Assembly (NCBI GenBank): GCA_029721435.1
Contig: CM056584.1
Span: 6,840,395 to 6,904,394 of the forward strand
Direction: 5' to 3'
Origin: Gymnothorax reevesii
Taxonomy: Eukaryota; Chordata; Actinopteri; Anguilliformes; Muraenidae
DNA length: 64,000 bases
Positions 12,461 to 24,611 of the stretch are shown piece after piece (position 1 is the stretch's first letter; the number at the start of each line of letters is the position of its first letter). The translations under genes were made by a program, and so were the position numbers. The notes below the pieces were generated by a model. That model ran no database searches and was not told where the DNA came from. It saw only the letters and a list, made by a program, of their open reading frames with translations.

Positions 12461-12867
12461 CCTTACACCCTTCACCTTTTACCCTTACCCTAACACCCTT
12501 CACCTTTTACCCTTACCCTTTTACCCTTACCCTTTTACCTTTACCCATTTACCCTTGCCCTTTTTCCTTTTCCCTTTTTCCCCTTTCCCTTTTGCCCTTT
12601 TATCCTTACACCCTTACCCTTTTACCTTTACCCATTTACCCTTTCCCTTTTTCCTTTTCCCTTTTTCCCCTTTCCCTTTTGCCCTTTTACCCTTTCCCTT
12701 ACCTTTTTCCCTTTTACCCTTACCCATTTACCCTTTTACCCTTACCCTTTTATCCTGACACCCTTCACCTATTTCCCTTTTACCCTTACCCATTTACCCT
12801 TTTTTCCCCTTTTTCCCCTTACCCTTACCCTTACACCCTCACCCTTTTGCCCTTACCCTTTTTCTCC

Positions 12868-12915
12868 TGGCCCCTGCGCAAGGATGACATGCAATTTTGT
12901 GAAGCGTTCCATATT
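12868..12915 (+). pseudogene. U6 snRNA 3'-half fragment, copy U2
   Basis: Same 48 nt as copy U1, no gaps, same truncation point and same three differences from metazoan U6. It is followed by CTACCTTAAAGAAAG rather than the CTACCTTTAAGAAAG of U1. Confidence 0.9.
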
Positions 12916-13150
12916 GTCTACCTTAAAGAAAGTTATGTTCACATTATGGATCCTAAACCCTAAAAGAATACCCTAACCCTAAATGCAAACAATAGCCCTG
13001 ACCCTAAAACAAACTGTAAACTGAAAACATATACAAGAAGCATTGATCCAGACCTTAACTCTAACCCCCCCCCAAGCCATGACTCTGAAGCTGGGAAATA
13101 ACAGAAATGACTATCCCAAAAAACCTTAAATTGCAACGCTACAGGCACCT
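12916..13150 (+). repeat. J spacer, copy J2
   Basis: Carries ACCCTAACCC where J1 has ACCCGAACCC, a 9-C tract followed by AAGCC, and GCATTGATCC where J1 has GCTTAGATCC. The minus strand is open for 62 codons (12960-13148) from a GTG. The same frame survives in J4 and, with three fewer C residues, in J9, but is broken in the other copies, so I do not call it a gene. Confidence 0.85.
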
Positions 13151-15417
13151 TACCCCTAAACCCTAACCCCTAATCACTTACCTATATGTCGTAACCCTAA
13201 CTCTAAAGCTGGAAAATTGCATAAATCGCGAACCCCAAAATCGAAAAGTGGAACGCTACTAACCCCTAACCCCTATGTCCGAATCCCTAAACCCTAATCA
13301 CTTACCCATATGTCGTAACCCTAACTCTAAAGCTGGAAAATTGCATAAATCGCGAACCCCAAAATCGAAAAGTGGAACGCTACTGACCCCTAACCCCTAT
13401 GTCCGAATCCTTAAACCGTAACCCCTTATCACTTACCCATATGTCGTAACCCTAACTCTAAAGCTGGAAAATTGCATAAATCGCGAACCCCAAAATCGAA
13501 AAGTGGAACGCTACTGCCCCATAACCCCTATGCCCGAATCCCTAAACCCTAATCACTTACCCATATGTCGTAACCCTAACTCTAAAGCTGGAAAATTGCA
13601 TAAATCGCGAACCCCAAAATCGAAAAGTGGAACGCTACTGCCCCAAAACCCCTATGCCCGAATCCCTGAACCCTAATCACTTACCCATATGTCCTAACCC
13701 TAACTCTAAAGCTGGTAAATTGCATAAATCGCAAATCCCAAAATCGAAAAGGGGAACGCTACTGACCCCTAACCCCTATGTTCGAATCCTTAAACCGTAA
13801 CCCCTAATCACTTTCCCATATGTCGTAACCCTAACTCTAAAGCTGGAAAATTGCATAAATCGCGAACCCCAAAATCGAAAAGTGGAACGCTACTGCCCCA
13901 CAACCCCTATGCCCGAATCCCTAAACCCTAATCACTTACCCATGTCGTAACCCTAACTCTAAAGCTGGAAAATTGCATAAATCGCGAACCCCAAAATCGA
14001 AAAGTGGAACGCTACTGACCCCTAACCCGTATGTCCGAATCCCTAAACCCTAATCACTTACCCATATGTCGTAACCCTAACTCTAAAGCTGGAAAATTGC
14101 ATAAATCGCGAACCCCAAAATCGAAAAGTGGAACGCTACTGACCCCTAACCCCTATGTCCGAATCCTTAAACCGTAACCCCTCATCACTTACCCATATGT
14201 CGTAACCCTAACTCTAAAGCTGGAAAATTGCATAAATCGCGAACCCCAAAATCGAAAAGTGGACAGTACTGCCCCATAACCCCTATGCCCGAATCCCTAA
14301 ACCCTAATCACTTACCCATATGTCGTAACCCTAACTCTAAAGCTGGAAAATTGCATAAATCGCAAACCCCAAAATCGAAAAGTGGAACGCGACTGAGCCC
14401 TTACCCATATGTCGTAACCCTAACTCTAAAGCTGGAAAATTGCATAAATCGCAAACCCCAAAATCAAAAAGTGGAACGCGACTGACCCCTGACCCATATG
14501 TCGTAACCCTAACTCTAAAGCTGGAAAATTGCATAAATTGCGAACCCCAAAATCAAAAAGTGGAACGATACTGACCCCTAACCCCTATGTCCGAATCCCT
14601 AAACCCTAATCACTTACCCATATGTCGTAACCCTAACTCTAAAGCTGGAAAATTGCATAAATCGCGAACCCCAAAATCGAAAAGTGGAACGCTACTGACC
14701 CCTAACCCCTATGTCCGAATCCTTAAACCCTAACCCCTAATCACTTACCCATATGTCGTAACCCTAACTCTAAAGCTGGAAAATTGCATAAATCGCGAAC
14801 CCCAAAATCGAAAAGTGGAACGCTACTGCCCCATAACCCCTATGCCCGAATCCCTAAACCCTAATCACTTACCCATATGTCGTAACCCTAACTCTAAAGC
14901 TGGAAAATTGCATAAATCGCAAACCCCAAAATCGAAAAGTGGAACGCGACTGAGCCCTTACCCATATGTCGTAACCCTAACTCTAAAGCTGGAAAATTGC
15001 ATAAATCGCAAACCCAAAAATCGAAAAGGGGAATGCTACTGACCCCTAACCCCTATGTCCGAATCCTTAAACCCTCACCCCTAATCACTTACCCATATGT
15101 CGTAACCCTAACTCTAAAGCTGGAAAATTGCATCAATCGCAAACCCCAAAATCAAAAAGTGGAACGCGACTGAGCCCTTATCCATATGTCGTAACCCTAA
15201 CTCGGAAGCTGGAAAATTGCATTAATCGCAAACCCCAAAATCAAAAAGTGGAACGCGACTGACCCCCTACCCATATGTCGTAACCCTAACTCGGAAGCTG
15301 GAAAATTGCATAAATCGCGAACCCCAAAATCGAAAAGTGGAACGATGCTGACCCCTTACCCATATGCCCGAATCCCTATGCCCTAATCCCTAAACCCTAA
15401 CCCTATCTCTAAAGTTA
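13151..15417 (+). repeat. R satellite array R2
   Basis: About 18-19 monomers of the 89/124/131-bp family. The first monomer carries the edge variant ACCTATATGTCG. One monomer near 13943 has lost two bases of the anchor (CATGTCG), and the unit near 14263 has a one-base loss (GTGGACAGTACTG). Two late monomers read AACTCGGAAGC in place of AACTCTAAAGC (about 15200 and 15290), a private change shared by neighbours, as expected from local unequal exchange. Confidence 0.93.
15367..15401 (+). repeat. Heptamer exit block of R2
   Basis: Five CCCTAAN-type heptamers, same order as at the end of R1, followed by the same CTCTAAAGTTACCC transition into P3. Confidence 0.85.
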
Positions 15418-17221
15418 CCCTTACCTTTTTGCCCTTACCCATTTACCCTTTTACCCTGACCCATTTACCCTTTTACCCTTACCCATTTACCCTTTTACCC
15501 TTACCCATTTGCCCTTTTACCTTTACCCATTTACCCTTTTACCCTTACCCATTTACCCTTCTACCCTTACCCTTTTACCCTAACCCATTTACCCTTTTAC
15601 CCTTACCCATTTACCCTTTTACCCTTACCCATTTACCCTTTTACCCATTGACCCATTTACCCTTTTACCCTTACCCATTTACCCTTTTACCCTTACCCAT
15701 TTACCCTTTTACCTTTACCCTTTTACCTTTACCCATTTACCCATTTACCATTTTACCCTTACCCTTTTACCCTTTTACCCTTACCCATTTACCCTTTTAC
15801 CCTTACCCATTTACCCTTTTACCCTTACCCTTTTACCCTTACCCATTTACCCTTTTACCTTTACCCTTTTACCCTTACCCATTTACCCTTTTACCCTTAC
15901 CCTTTTACCCTTACCCTTTTACCCTTTTACCCTTACCCTTTTACCCGTACCCTTTTACCCTTACCCATTTACCCTTTTACCCTTTCACCCTTACCCATTT
16001 ACCCTTTTACCCTTTCACCCTTACCCATTTACCCGTTTACCCTTTTACCCATTTACCCATTTACCCTTTTACCTTTACCCTTTTACCCTTACCCATTTAC
16101 CCTTTTACCCTTACCCATTTACTCTTTTACCCTTACCCATTTACCCTTTTACCCTTTTACCCTTACCCATTTACCCTTTTACCCATTTACCCTTCTACCC
16201 TTACCCATTTACCCTTCTACCCTTACCCATTTACCCTTTTACCCTTACCCATTTACCCTTTATCCTTACCCATTTACCCTTTTACCCTGACCCATTTACC
16301 CTTTTACCCTTACCCATTTACCCTTACCCATTTACCCTTTTACCTTTACCCTTTTACCCTTACCCTTTTACCCTTTTTCCCGTACCCTTTTACCCTTTTA
16401 CCCGTACCCTTTTACCCTTTTACCCTTACCCATTTACCCTTTTACCCTTTTACCTTTACCCTTTTACCCTTACCCTTTTACCCTTACCCATTTACCCTTT
16501 TACCCTTACCCATTTACCCTTTTACCCTTACCCTTTTACCCTTTCCCTTTTACCCTTACCCTTTTACCCTTACCCTTTTACCCTTTTACCTTTACCCTTT
16601 TACCCTTACCCATTTACCCTTTTACCCTTACCCTTTTACCCTTACCCTTTTACCCTTTTACCCTTACCCTTTTACCCGTACCCTTTTACCCTTACCCATT
16701 TACCCTTTTACCCTTTCACCCTTACCCATTTACCCATTTACCCTTTTACCCATTTACCCTTTTACCTTTACCCTTTTACCCTTACCCATTTACCCTTTTA
16801 CCCTTACCCATTTACCCTTTTACCCTTATTCATTTACCTATTTACCCTTTTACCCTTACCCATTTACCCTTTTACCCATTTGCCCTTCTACCCTTACCCA
16901 TTTACCCTTCTACCCTTACCCATTTACCCTTTTACCCTTACCCATTTACCCTTTTACCCTTACCCATTTACCCTTTTACCCTTACCCATTTACCCTTTTA
17001 CCCTTACCCATTTACCCTTTTACCTTTACCCTTTTACCCTTACCCTTTTACCCTTTTTCCCGTACCCTTTTACCCTTTTACCCGTACCCTTTTATCCTTT
17101 TACCCGTACCCTTTTACCCTTACCCATTTACCCTTTTACCCTTTTACCTTTACCCTTTTACCCTTACCCTTTTACCCTTTTACCCTTACCCTTTTACCCT
17201 TTTACCCTTACCCTTTTACCC

Positions 17222-19470
17222 GTACCCTGTAACCCTTACCCATTTACCCTTTTACCCTTACCCATTTACCCTGTTACCTTTACCCTTTTCCCTTTTCCCT
17301 CTTACCTTTACCCATTTACCCTTTTACCCTTACCCTTTTACCTTTACCCTTTTACCCTTACCCATTTACCCTTCTACCCTTACCCATTTACCCTTCTACC
17401 CTTACCCATTCACCGTTTTACCCTTACCCTTTAACCCTTTTACCTTTACCCTTTTACCCTTTTATCCTTACCCTTTTACCCTTACCCATTTACTCTTTTA
17501 CCCTTACCCATTTACCCTTTTACTCTTACCCATTTACCTATTTACCCTTTTACCCTTACCCATTTACCCTTTTACCCATTTACCCTTCTACCCTTACCCA
17601 TTTACCCTTCTACCCTTACCCATTTACCCTTTTACCCTTACCCATTTACCCTTTTACCCTTACCCATTTACCCTTTATCCTTACCCTTTTTCCCTTTTCC
17701 CCTTACCCATTTACCCTTTTACCTTTACCCTTTTACCCTTACCCTTTTTCCCGTACCCTTTTACCCGTACCCTTTTACCCTTACCCATTTACCCTTTTAC
17801 CCTTTTACCTTTACCCTTTTACCCTTTTACACTTACCCTTTTACCCTTACCCATTTACCCTTTTACCCTTACCCTTTTACCCGTACCCTGTAACCCTTAC
17901 CCATTTACCCTTTTACCCTTACCCATTTACCCTTTTACCTTTACCCTTTTACCTTTTCCCTCTTACCTTTACCCATTTACCCTTTTACCCTTACCCTTTT
18001 ACCTTTACCCTTTTACCCTTACCCATTTACCCTTTTACCTTTACCCTTTTACCTTTTCCCTCTTACCTTTACCCATTTACCCTTTTACCCTTACCCTTTT
18101 ACCTTTACCCTTTTACCCTTACCCATTTACCCTTCTACCCTTACCCATTCACCGTTTTACCCTTACCCTTTTACCCTTTTACCTTTACCCTTTTACCCTT
18201 TTATCCTTACCCTTTTACCCTTACCCATTTACCCTTTTACCCTTACCCTTTTACCTTTACCCTTTTACCCTTACCCATTTACCCTTCTACCCTTACCCAT
18301 TTACCCTTCTACCCTTTTACCCTTACCCTTCTACCCTTTTACCCTTACCCATTTACCCTTTTACCCTTACCCTTTTACCCTTTTACCCGTACCCTTTTAC
18401 CCTTACCCATTTACCCTTTTACCCTTTTACCTTTACCCTTTTACCCTTACCCTTTTACCCTTTTACCCTTACCCTTTTACCCTTTTACCCTTACCCATTT
18501 ACCCTTTTACCCTTACCCTTTTACCCGTACCCTGTAACCCTTACCCATTTACCCTTTTACCCTTACCCATTTACCCTTTTACCTTTACCCTTTTACCTTT
18601 TCCCTCTTACCTTTACCCATTTACCCTTTTACCCTTACCCTTTTACCTTTACCCTTTTACCCTTACCCATTTACCCTTCTACCCTTACCCATTTACCCTT
18701 CTACCCTTACCCATTCACCGTTTTACCCTTACCCTTTAACCCTTTTACCTTTACCCTTTTACCCTTTTATCCTTACCCTTTTACCCTTACCCATTTACTC
18801 TTTTACCCTTACCCATTTACCCTTTTACCCTTACCCATTTACCTATTTACCCTTTTACCCTTACCCATTTACCCTTTTACCCATTTACCCTTCTACCCTT
18901 ACCCATTTACCCTTCTACCCTTACCCATTTACCCTTTTTACCCTTACCCATTTACCCTTTATCCTTACCCATTTACCCTTTTACCCTTACCCATTTACCC
19001 TTTTACCCTTTTTCCCGTACCCTTTTACCCTTTTACCCGTACCCTTTTACCCTTTTACCCGTACCCTTTTACCCTTATCCATTTACCCTCTTACCCTTAT
19101 CCTTTATCCCTTATCCTTTTACCCTTACCCTTACACTTTTACCTTTTTACCCTTACCCTTTAACCCTTCCCCATTTGCCCTTTTACCCTTACCCTTTTAC
19201 CCGTACCCTGTAACCCTTACCCATTTACCCTTTTACCCTTACCCATTTACCCTTTTACCTTTACCCTTTTACCTTTTCCCTCTTACCTTTACCCATTTAC
19301 CCTTTTACCCTTACCCTTTTACCTTTACCCTTTTACCTTTACCCTTTTACCCTTACCCATTTACCCTTCTACCCTTACCCATTTACCCTTCTACCCTTAC
19401 CCATTCACCGTTTTACCCTTACCCTTTTACCCTTTTACCTTTACCCTTTTATCCTTACCCTTTTACCCTT
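17222..19470 (+). repeat. Higher-order repeat of 0.64-0.68 kb in P3
   Basis: The rare string GTACCCTGTAACCC occurs at 17222, 17883, 18527 and 19203 (spacings 661, 644, 676). Each copy is followed by TTTTCCCTCTTACC and by the CACCGTTTT marker (17411, 18150, 18716, 19406), so the words repeat in long blocks and not only as single 22-mers. Confidence 0.85.
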
Positions 19471-21734
19471 ACCCTTTTACCCTTACCCATTTACCCTTTT
19501 ACCCTTACCCTTTTACCTTTACCCTTTTACCCTTACCCATTTACCCTTCTTCCCTTACCCATTTACCCTTCTACCCTTTTACCCTTACCCTTCTACCCTT
19601 TTACCCTTACCCATTTACCCTTTTACCCTTACCCTTTTACCCTTTTACCCGTACCCTTCTACCCTTCCCCATTTACCCTTCTACCTTTTTACCCTCACCC
19701 ATTTACCCTTTTACCCTTACCCATTTACCCTTTCCCATTTTCCCTTACACCCTTCACCTTTTACCCTTTTCCCTTTGCCCTTTTACCCTTACCCATTTAC
19801 CCTTACCCATTTTACCCTTTTTACCCTTACCCATTTACCCTTCTACCCTTACCCATTTACCCTTACACCCTTCACCTTTGACCCTTTTACCTTTGCCCTT
19901 TTACCCTTACCCATTTTCCCTTTTACCCTTACCCATTTACCCTTACCCATTTTACCCTTTTTACCCTTACCCATTTACCCTTTTTACCCTTACCCATTTA
20001 CCCTTCTACCCTTACCCATTTACCCTTACACCCTTCACCTTTTACCCTTTTACCCTTTTACCTTTGCCCTTTTACCCTTACCCTTTTACCCTTCTTCCCT
20101 TACCCATTTACCCTTCTACCCTTACCCATTTACCCTTTTTACCCTTACCCATTTACCCATTTACCCTTACCCATTTACCCTTTTACCTTTGCCCTTTTAC
20201 CCTTACCCTTTTACCCTTTTACATTTGCCCTTTTACCCTTACCCATTTACCCTTTTACCCTTACACCCTTCACCTTTTACCCTTTTCCCTTTGCCCTTTT
20301 ACCCTTACCCATTTACCCTTACCCATTTTACCCTTTTTACCCTTACCCATTTACCCTTCTACCCTTACCCATTTACCCTTACACCCTTCACCTTTTACCC
20401 TTTTACCTTTGCCCTTTTACCCTTACCCATTTTCCCTTTTTCCCTTACCCATTTACCCTTTCCCATTTTACCCTTTTTACCCTTACCCATTTACCCTTTT
20501 TACCCTTACCCATTTACCCTTCTACCCTTACCCATTTACCCTTACACCCTTCACCTTTTACCCTTTTACCCTTTTACCTTTGCCCTTTTACCCTTACCCA
20601 TTTACCCTTTTACCCTTACCCTTTTACCCTTCTACCCTTACCCATTTACCCTTCTACCCTTACCCATTTACCCTTTTTACCCTTACCCATTTACCCATTT
20701 ACCCTTACCCATTTACCCTTTTACCTTTGCCCTTTTACCCTTTTACCTTTGCCCTTTTACCCTTACCCATTTACCCTTTTACCCTTACACTTTTACCCTT
20801 TTACCCTTTACCCATTTACCTTTTTTACCCTTACCCATTTACCCTTCTACCCTTACCCATTTACCCTTCTACCCTTACCCATTTACCCTTACCCATTTTA
20901 CCCTTTTTACCCTTACCCATTTTACCCTTTTTACCCTTACCCATTTACCCTTTTACCCTTACCCATTTACCCTTCTACCCATACCCTTTTACCCTTACAC
21001 CCTTACCCTTTTACCCTTACCCATTTACCCTTTTTACCCTTACCCATTTACCCTTCTACCCTTACCCATTTACCCTTCTACCCTTACCCGTTTACCCTTT
21101 TACCCTTACCCGTTTACCCTTCTACCCTTTTACCCTTATACCCTTCACCTTTTACCCTTACCCATTTACCCTTTTACCCTTACACTTTTACCCTTTTACC
21201 CTTACCCATTTACCCTTTTACCCTTACCCATTTACCCTTACCCATTTTACCCTTTTTACCCTTACCCATTTACCCTTTTACCCTTCTACCCTTACCCATT
21301 TACCCTTCTACCCAAACCCTTTTACCCTTCTACCCTTACCCTTTTACCCTTACACCCTTACCCTTTTACCCTTACCCATTTACCCTTTTTACCCTTACCC
21401 ATTTACCCTTCTACCCTTACCCATTTACCCTTACCCATTTTACCCTTTTTACCCTTACCCATTATCCTTTTACCCTTACCCATTTACCCTTCTACCCATA
21501 CCCTTTTACCCTTACACCCTTACCCTTTTACCCTTACCCATTTACCCTTTTTACCCTTACCCATTTACCCTTCTACCCTTTCCCATTTACCCTTCTACCC
21601 TTACCCATTTACCCTTCTACCCTTTCCCATTTACCCTTCTACCCTTTTACCCTTACACCCTTCACCTTTTAGCCTTACCCGTTTACCCTTTTACCCTTTT
21701 ATCCTTACCCCCTTCACCTTTTACCCTTACCCTT

Positions 21735-22240
21735 TTACCCTTTCCCCTTTCCCTTTTTTCCCTTTCCCTTTGTCCCTTTCCCTTTGTCCCTTTCCCTTTT
21801 TCCCTTTTACCCTTTCCCTTTTACCCTTTCCCTTTTTCCCTTTTGCCCTTTTGCCCTTTCCCTTTTGCCCTTTCCCTTTTTTTCCCCTTTTGCCCTTTCC
21901 CTTTTTTCCCTTTTGCCCTTTTCCCTTTTCCCCTTTGCCCTTTTCCCCTTTCCCCTTTTCCCTTTGCCCTTTTACCCTTTTCCCTTTGCCCTTTTACCCT
22001 TTTCCTTTTTCCTTTTTCCCTTTTACCCTTTCCCTTTTACCCTTCCCTTTTGCCCTTTCCCTTTTGCCCTTTTGCCCTTTTCCCTTTTCCCCTTTTACCC
22101 TTTCCCTTTTACCTTTTCCATTTCCCTTTTTCCATTTCCCTTTCCCTTTCCCTTTTGCCCTTTCGCCCTTTCCCTTTTACCCTTTCCCCTTTTACCCTTT
22201 TTCCTTTTTGCCCTTTTTACCTTTCCCTTTTTCCCTTTTA
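21735..22240 (+). repeat. Polypyrimidine block before copy U3
   Basis: CCCTTTCCCTTTTTCCC-type sequence with CCCTTTG words. Its counterpart in the right copy of the duplication is at 29735-30235. Confidence 0.85.
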
Positions 22241-22561
22241 TCCTTACACCCTTCACCTTTTACCCTTACCCTTACACCCTTCACCTTTTACCCTTACCCC
22301 TTTACCCTTACCCTTTTACCTTTACCCTTTCCCTTTTTCCTTTTCCCGTTTTCCCCTTTCCCTTTTGCCCTTTTACCCTTTCCCTTACCCTTTTCCCTTT
22401 TTCCCTTTTACCCTTACCCATTTACCCTTTTACCCTTCCCCTTTTATCCTGACACCCTTCACCTATTTCCCTTTTTCCCTTACCCATTTACCCTTTTTTC
22501 CCCTTTTTCCCCTTACCCTTACCCTTACACCCTCACCCTTTTGCCCTTACCCTTTTTCTCC

Positions 22562-22609
22562 TGGCCCCTGCGCAAGGATGACATGCAATTTTGTGAAGCG
22601 TTCCATATT
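22562..22609 (+). pseudogene. U6 snRNA 3'-half fragment, copy U3
   Basis: 48 nt, identical in extent to the other copies, with the two CpG-to-TpG changes and the A-to-T change before TTTGTGAAG. Confidence 0.9.
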
Positions 22610-22845
22610 GTCTACCTTAAAGAAAGTTATGTTCACATTATGGATCCTAAACCCTAAAAGAATACCCTAACCCTAAATGCAAACAATAGCCCTGACCCTA
22701 AAACAAACTGTAAACTGAAAACATATACAAGAAGCATAGATCCAGACCTTAACTCTAACCCCCCCCCCCAGCCATGACTCTGAAGCTGGGAAATAACAGA
22801 AATGACTATCCCAAAAAACCTTAAATTGCAACGCTACAGGCACCT
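22610..22845 (+). repeat. J spacer, copy J3
   Basis: GCATAGATCC variant, ACCCTAACCC variant, 11-C tract. Near-identical to J4 apart from one C in the tract and a few bases. Confidence 0.85.
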
Positions 22846-24611
22846 TACCCCGAAACCCAAACCCCTAATCACTTACCCATATGTCGTAACCCTAACCCTA
22901 AAGCTGGAAAATTGCATAAATCGCGAACCCCAAAATCGAAAAGTGGAACGCTACTGCCCCACAACCCCTATGCCCGAATCCCTAAACCCTAATCACTTAC
23001 CCATATGTCGTAACCCTAACTCTAAAGCTGGAAAATTGCATAAATCGCGAACCCCAAAATCGAAAAGTGGAACGCTACTGACCCCTATCCCCTATGTCCG
23101 AATCCCTAAACCCTAATCACTTACCCATATGTCGTAACCCTAACTCTAAAGCTGGAAAATTGCATAAATCGCGAACACCAAAATCGAAAAGTGGAACGCT
23201 ACTGACCCCTAACCCCTATGTCCGAATCCTTAAACCGTAACCCCTAATCACTTACCCATATGTCGTAACCCTAACTCTAAAGCTGGAAAATTGCATAAAT
23301 CGCGAACTCCAAAATCGAAAAGTGGGCAGTACTGCCCCATAACCCCTATGCCCGAATCCCTAAACCCTAATCACTTACCCATATGTCGTAACCCTAACTC
23401 TAAAGCTGGAAAATTGCATAAATCGCAAACCCCAAAATCGAAAAGTGGAACGCGACTGAGCCCTTACCCATATGTCGTAACCCTAACTCTAAAGCTGGAA
23501 AATTGCATAAATTGCAAACCCCAAAATCGAAAAGGGGAACGCTACTGACCCCTAACCCCTATGTCCGAATCCTTAAACCCTCACCCCTAATCACTTACCC
23601 ATATGTCTTAACCCTAACTCTAAAGCTGGAAAATTGCATAAATCGCAAACCCCAAAATCAAAAAGTGGAACGCGACTGACCCCTGACCCATATGTCGTAA
23701 CCCTAACTCTAAAGCTGGAAAATTGCATAAATCGCGAACCCCAAAATCGAAAAGTGGAACGATACTGACCCCTAACCCCTTTGTCCGAATCCCTAAACCC
23801 TAATCACTTACCCATATGTCGTAACCCTAACTCTAAAGCTGGAAAATTGCATAAATCGCGAACCCCAAAATCGAAAAGTGGAACGCTACTGACCCCTAAC
23901 CCCTATGTCCGAATCCTTAAACCGTAACCCCTAATCACTTACCCATATGTCGTAACCCTAACTCTAAAGCTGGAAAATTGCATAAATCGCGAACCCCAAA
24001 ATCGAAAAGTGGAACGCTACTGCCCCATAACCCCTATGCCCGAATCCCTAAACCCTAATCACTTACCCATATGTCGTAACCCTAACTCTAAAGCTGGAAA
24101 ATTGCATAAATCGCAAACCCAAAAATCGAAAAGTGGAACGCGACTGAGCCCTTACCCATATGTCGTAACCCTAACTCTAAAGCTGGAAAATTGCATAAAT
24201 CGCAAACCCAAAAATCGAAAAGGGGAACGCTACTGACCCCTAACCCCTATGTCCGAATCCTTAAACCCTCACCCCTAATCACTTACCCATGTGTCGTAAC
24301 CCTAACTCTAAAGCTGGAAAATTGCATCAATCGCAAACCCCAAAATCAAAAAGTGGAACACGACTGAGCCCTTATCCATATGTCGTAACCCTAACGCTAA
24401 AGCTGGAAAATTGCATTAATCGCAAACCCCAAAATCAAAAAGTGGAACGCGACTGACCCCCTACCCATATGTCGTAACCCTAACTCTAAAGCTGGAAAAT
24501 TGCATAAATCGCGAACCCCAAAATCGAAAAGTGGAACGATACTGACCCCTTACCCATATGCCCGAATCCCTATGCCCTAATCCCTAAACCCTAACCCTAT
24601 CTCTAAAGTTA
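22846..24611 (+). repeat. R satellite array R3 (15 monomers)
   Basis: 15 monomers by the ATATGTCG anchor (22879 to 24467), spacings 124, 124, 131, 123, 89, 131, 89, 124, 131, 124, 89, 131, 89, 89. The 123 comes from the one-base loss in GTGGGCAGTACTG near 23322. The length, 1766 bp, equals that of R4. Confidence 0.93.
24561..24595 (+). repeat. Heptamer exit block of R3
   Basis: Five CCCTAAN-type heptamers, unchanged from the R1 version. Confidence 0.85.

Larger units (their letters stand above)
4822..12863 (+). repeat. CCC-word array P2
   Basis: From 4822 to about 10100 this is a 22-nt repeat made of an 8-nt word (CCCTTTTA or CCCTTCTA), a 6-nt word (CCCTTA) and an 8-nt word (CCCATTTA), with frequent word loss or swap. 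Polypyrimidine blocks lie at about 10110-10790 and 12010-12460. The family marker CACCGTTTT occurs at 5436, 5596, 7423, 8164 and 8310. Because 22 is not a multiple of 3, any open frame reads the repeat in all three phases, giving a 22-residue P/L/F/Y/T-rich period. The 1590-codon frame at 4836-9608 starts with TTG and is explained by this; it is not a gene. Confidence 0.95.
15418..22557 (+). repeat. CCC-word array P3
   Basis: 22-nt word array from 15418 to about 19730; a second word set rich in CCTTTGCCC and ACACCCTTCACC from about 19740 to 21730; polypyrimidine at about 21735-22240; then a mixed tail into the U6 fragment. Open frames of up to 1244 codons (15429-19163) are products of the stop-free + strand. 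Confidence 0.95.

Noticed and set aside
12960..13148. Minus-strand 62-codon frame in J2, also in J4 and J9
   Set aside because: No ATG start; it crosses a length-variable C tract and is broken in J1, J3, J5, J6 and J8. Conservation is explained by recent duplication.
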